Of a stretch of DNA of 8,918 nt, positions 1 through 6,000 are shown piece after piece (position 1 is the stretch's first letter; each line of letters begins with the position of its first letter). Origin of the DNA: CAINEC01 sp046073825 (lineage in GTDB: Bacteria > Bacteroidota > Bacteroidia > AKYH767-A > OLB10); contig JBJTMY010000034.1 in the NCBI GenBank assembly GCA_046073825.1, forward strand, positions 1 to 8,918. Direction: 5' to 3'. The position numbers and the translations under genes were made by a program. The notes under the pieces are model-generated. The model saw nothing but the letters and a program-made list of their open reading frames with translations. It ran no database searches and was not told the origin of the DNA.

Positions 1-99
1 GTAAGCCCTAACGTTAGTACGGTTTATACGGTAACTGCTACTAGTTCCAATGGATGTACGGCTTCAGATACTGTAGGAATAAATGTTGCACAACCAAAT
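1..99 (+). other. C-terminal end of an Ig/SprB-like domain (truncated by the window)
   Basis: The first 33 codons read as the closing strands of a beta-sandwich repeat: a VSTVYTVTATSSNGC stretch followed by a short strand ending before the first 83-residue unit. The YTVTAT…NGC pattern is the usual last strand and Cys of SprB and CHU_C-associated Ig-like domains. The start of the domain lies upstream of the window, so its exact family cannot be decided. Confidence 0.6.
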
Positions 100-3000
100 G
101 CGGCAACTATTTCTTATAGTGGAACTCCATTCTGTAAAACAACAACTTCTGCAGTGGTAACAACAACAGGAACCACAGGTGGAACTTATTCTTCAACGGC
201 AGGTTTATCAATTAATGCATCGACAGGAGAAATCAATCCTTCATTGAGTACAGCAGGAACATATACAGTAACGTATTCTATGGCTGCAAATGGCTGTACT
301 GCGGCAACAGCTACAACATCCGTTACAATTAATGCTGCTGCTACAGGTACGATAAGTTATTCTGGATCGCCATTCTGTAAATCACTTTCAACAGCTCAAG
401 CAATAACGCTTGTTGGAACAACTGGGGGAACTTACACTGCATCTCCGGCAGGATTAAGTATTAACGCTTCTACTGGAGCAATTACTCCTTCCACTAGTAC
501 AGCAGGGACCTACACCATTACCTACACTGTTACGCCTGGTGGTTGTACAACCTATACAACAACTACCACAGCTACTATAACAACATTACCAGCAGCAACT
601 ATCAGTTACGCAGGTACGCCATTTTGTAAGTCAATAGCTACTGCTCAACCCGTTACTTTAACAGGAACTACAGGAGGAACTTTCAGTTCTACAGCAGGCT
701 TGACTATTAATGCCAGTACAGGAGAAATAACACCATCGAGCAGCACTGCAGGTACCTATACGGTTACCTATACCATGGCTGCAGGCGGAGGATGTTCAGC
801 GCAAACGGCAACCGCATCTGTCACTATCAGTGCAATTCCAAGTGCAACCATTAGTTATGCAGGAACCCCATTTTGTAAAACAGTTGCCACAGCACAACCT
901 GTAACATTAACAGGAACAACTGGAGGAACATTCAGTTCTACCGCTGGTTTAACAATTAACGCTAGTACAGGAGCAATTACTCCATCTACATCGACAGCAG
1001 GAACTTATACAATTACCTATACAATTGCTGCTGCTGGTGGATGTAGTTCTGTAACCACTACAACATCTGTTACTATTACAACATTACCTGCCGCAACTAT
1101 CAGCTATGCAGGAACACCATTTTGTAGCTCAATTTTGAGCGCTCAACCCGTTACTTTAACAGGAACTACAGGAGGAACTTTCAGTTCTACAGCAGGCTTG
1201 ACTATTAATGCCAGTACGGGAGAAATAACACCATCCAGCAGTACAGCAGGTACTTACACGGTTACCTATACCATGGCTGCAGGTGGAGGATGTTCAGCGC
1301 AAACGGCGACTACTTCTATAGTTATTAATGCCGCTCCAAATGCTACAATTAGTTACACAAATGTTGGCTTTTGTAAATCAGTTACAACAGCGCAAGCTGT
1401 AACTTTAACTGGAACTACTGGCGGTACTTATTCTTCTTCGCCAGCTGGATTAATTATTAATACAACTACAGGAGCTGTTACTCCTTCAACATCGACAGTA
1501 GGAACTTATACAATTACCTATACTGTTAATGTTGCTGGATGTACCACCTACACCACTTCAACCAGCTTAAAAATATTTAGTTTACCAACTGCCACAATTA
1601 GTGGTTCAACTTCGGGATGTGGTAACACGATCATGACCGCGTCAGGTGGAACTTCTTATTTATGGAGCGGTGGAACTTCCACCTCCTCTGCAATAAACTC
1701 ATTAACCACTTCAGGAACTTATACCGTTACAGTAACTGACGTTAATGGTTGTTCTGCAACAACATCTACCACTGTAGCCATCACCCCAAAACCAACTGCC
1801 ACTGATGTTTCTATTTGTGCTGGAGGTACTGGAAGTGTATCAGCAACATCCACTGTTAGTCAACCTAACGTTAGTACGGGTGCAACGGACGCTGGAACTG
1901 GGGGAACATTAAGTTTAAGTGGAAGCAATTCGAACTGGTCTAGCTCATCCACAGCCAATATTACAACTTCGACTGGAAGTACCTACGCAACTGTTAATTT
2001 AAAAGGAGGTGATATTTCCAATTACTTACGTAGTAGTAATTATGGTTTTGCTATTCCTTCCAATGCAACCATTCAAGGAATTACGGTTACAATTAACCGT
2101 TTTAGTCCTTCTAATTCCAATATAAGTGATAATATAGTTAGTTTAGTAAAAGCGGGTACTGTACAAACTACGGATTTAAGTTCTACCTCTTCATGGCCAT
2201 CGACAGCAGCCAATGCAACTTATGGTTCATCAAGTAACTTGTGGGGTACAACGTGGACGCCAGCTGATATTAACAACTCTGGGTTCGGGGTTGCATTGTC
2301 TGTAACAAGATCAGGAACATCAACCACGAATCAAACAGCAAGTGTTGACTATATTCAAGTTACGGTTACTTATACAGATTTTGGTTCATTAGACTGGTAC
2401 ACGGTATCGTCTGGTGGAACATTAATAGGTTCTGGATCGCCTTTTAATCCGGTAGGTGTTGCCAATTCTGGATTAAGCAATACGAATACTGCTGGAACTA
2501 CTGTTTATTATGTAGAAAACTCGATCAATCCTGGCTGTCGTGATTCAGCGTTATTTGTCATAAGTGCTGCACCGAATGCACCAACAGGAATTTCTGCATC
2601 ACGTTGTGGTATAGGTACCGTTACACTTTCAGCAACTGCCAATGCAGGTGAAGTGATTGACTGGTATTCTGCATCAACAGGTGGAACCTTATTATTAAGT
2701 GGTAACTCCACTTATACAACTCCAAGCATAGCGGCTACAACTACCTACTATGCTCAGACAAGAAATTCAACATCAGGTTGTATTTCTTTAACAAGAACGG
2801 CTGTAACAGCAACAATTAATGCAATTCCAACGGTTACCTTTACTGCGCAACCTGGAGCAACCGCTTGTTCGAATACAGATGTAACCTATACTACTCAAGC
2901 GGGACAATTGAATTATGTTTGGACGGTTCCGGGAGTTTTAAATACAGATTATTCAATTACATCTGGTGGAATTGGATCTACTAGCAACACAGTAACATTA

Positions 3001-6000
3001 AAATGGTTAACTGCAGGAAGTAAAACTGTTACTATAAATTACACTAGTGCTAGTGGATGTACTGCAGCAAGTGCAACTTCATCTACTGCTACAATAGTAA
3101 CCTTACAAACAACAGCATCTGTTTCTATTACCTCAAATGACGTTGACAACACCATCTGTTCCGGAACATCTGTAACATTTACAGCTACTCCAGTAAACGG
3201 AGGAACTCCTACTTATCAATGGAAATTAAACGGAGTGAATGTAGGAACTAATAGTACAACCTATACTAATACTGGTTTAGTAAATGGTGATCAAGTTAGT
3301 GTTGTGATGACCTCTACCGCTAATTGTGTAATTGGTTCACCTGCCACTTCAAATACTATTACAACAACCGTTAATCCATTACCAACAGCGGTATCTGTAA
3401 CTGGTGGTGGAACCTTTTGTGATCAAGCGGTACTAACAGCTACAGGCGGAACGGGTGGTACTATCTATTATCAAGGAACGGTAAGTGGAGGGACCTCTAC
3501 TTCTACTCCTTCTTCAACGCAAACAGTAACTGCTGCAGGAACTTATTATTTCAATGCGCAAAGCAGTGCAGGATGTTGGGGAACACAAGGAAGTACAACC
3601 GTTAATACAATAAACACTTCACCAACAACAACCAGTGCTACTGTATGTGTGGGTGGTAGTGGACAACTAACGGCAACATCCGCTTGCAGTGGAACTCTTA
3701 CAGGACAAACAAGTGGACCGAAGGATGCTACCGTAGGTGCTAACGTAACAGGAATTGGAACATTAGCTTGGTCAACTCCAGCTAATATTGCAGGTGCTGG
3801 AACGGCGGGAATGTCTATATCAACCAACATTACAACTAATTATTTACAAGGAACAGGTTATGGTTTTGCTATACCTTCGAATGCAACCATCAATGGTATA
3901 ACGGTTACGATTAACCGTTCATCTACAGGAACTACTCCTGTAGTTAGAGATAATCGAGTTAGTCTTGTTAAAGGTGGCACCGTGCAAACAACAAACAGAG
4001 CAGCAACTACCACAGATTGGCCTGCTACCTTAACAAGTGCAGTATATGGAAGTACAACAGACTTATGGGGTTCAACATGGACACCTGCTGATATCAATGC
4101 AACTAACTTTGGTGTCGTTTTATCAGCTGTAAATAGTAATGCAAGTGCTCGAACAGCCGCTGTTGATTTCATGCAAATCACCATCACCTACTCTGTTCCT
4201 GGATCCATTAACTGGTACACGGCTTCATCAGGAGGAGTATTATTAGGAACAGGTTCTACATTTAATCCAGTGGGTGTTGCGGGAAGTGGAATTACTACTA
4301 CAAACACACAAGGGACATACACTTACTATGCAGAATGTAATACCGGTTCTACTTGTAGAAGAGCCACTAATTTTATTGTGAGCAATAGTGTCAATCCAAG
4401 AGCTAAGTTATCAATTAGTGATACAACACTTTGTTCTCCAAACGCAGTTACAATATCGGTAGCTGATTCAGGAATGTATGCTGCGGGATACCCAGCTGGT
4501 ACAACCGTTGAATGGTTAGGATATGGAATAACTGGTCCAGTAACTACTACTTCTATTTCTTCCAATTCAGGATCCACTTTCCAAGCACAAATTGTATTGG
4601 GTGGTTCTGGTTGCGTTGGATTATCAAATACAGTAACCGTTACATCTCGTAGCATTGTCATTACTCCTGTAATCAAACCAGCATCTTGCGGATTAACAAA
4701 TGGTAAAATTGTAGCGACAGCAAGTCCTGCCTACCCTCCTTATCGATTTATATGGAAAAACAGCAGCAATACTGTTATTCGCGACATTACCACAAATAAT
4801 ATTAAAGATTCTATCTCTAATTTAAATGCAGGAAATTATTCATTAAGTGTATTCGACAATTATGGTGGAACCATCAGTTGTCAATCTACTGATTTCAATT
4901 ACACCGTTGGAAATGCTCCAGCGCCTACATTAAGTATTACTAAATCAAATATTACCTGTAACGGACTTAGTGACGGTACTGCATCAGTTAGTATTACTGC
5001 TGGATCTGCTCCTTATAGTTACTCTTGGAATGGAGGAACCACTAATACTACAAATTCTATAATAGGATTAAGTGCAGGAACGTATTCAGTTACTGTTACA
5101 GATGTGAATGGATGTACATCAACTGCAAGTACTTCTATTACCGCTCCTACTTTAATTGCTGGAAATGGAACGATTATTAATTCATGCGCTAACACCAATA
5201 ATGGCTCAATAACTCTTTCATTAAGTGGAGGAAGTGGAAGCAAGGTTGTAGATTGGTATAATGAATCAGCAGTATTAATTGCATCCCATGTTAATTCTCT
5301 ATCAAACCTAGCCCCTGGAACCTATTACGCATTAATTACTGATGCAAATAATTGTCAGGTTACAGAAGAATATTATGTAGGAACGATGATTGTTTCACCA
5401 ACCAACTTATCTGCTAGCTCATGTGACAGCTACCAATTACCTTGGGGAACTACGGTAACAACTTCGGGGGTATATTCACACACTTATTTGAATTATCATG
5501 GATGTGATTCAGTCGTAAATTACAATATAACCGTTACACCTTCTACCACCCATACAAGTTCAATATCATCTTGTAATCAATATACATGGAGTACTAACGG
5601 TGCAACCTATACGCAAAGTGGCTCATACACATCAGTAACAGGATGCCATACTGAAATCTTGAATTTAACAATTACACCAAGTACAAGCAATACTAGCACA
5701 ATCAGTGCATGTGATTCTTATACATGGTCAGTAAATGGACAAACCTACACAACCTCTGGAACTTATACAGATGTTAATGGTTGTCATACTGAATTATTGA
5801 ATTTAACAATTACCCCTTCAACAACCAATACAACTACGGCAAGTGCATGTGATAGTTATACATGGTCAGCTAATAATACTTCCTATACTCAAAGTGGAAC
5901 TTATAGTAGTGTAATTGGATGTCATACTGAGATTTTACATCTGACTGTAACTCCAAGTACTACCCATTCAAATACAGTGTCGGCTTGTGACACTTATACA

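Noticed and set aside
7..1879. 16 identical bases at 7-22 and 1864-1879 coding for PNVST
   Set aside because: It is a short match in similar low-complexity Thr/Ser codons, and the sequence around it does not align, so chance or shared strand composition explains it as well as recombination.
1789..4383. Cassette duplication as a mobile element
   Set aside because: I see no terminal inverted repeats, target-site duplications or transposase. The copies are diverged and in frame, which fits ordinary intragenic domain duplication.
2508..5243. Several minus-strand open frames of 67-116 codons (2508-2711, 3546-3830, 3858-4187, 4326-4676, 5019-5243)
   Set aside because: They lie wholly opposite recognisable domains of the + strand protein. 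Their Val/Pro/Ala/Thr-rich translations are what the complement of Thr/Ser/Gly-rich beta repeats gives, and no domain or start signal supports them.
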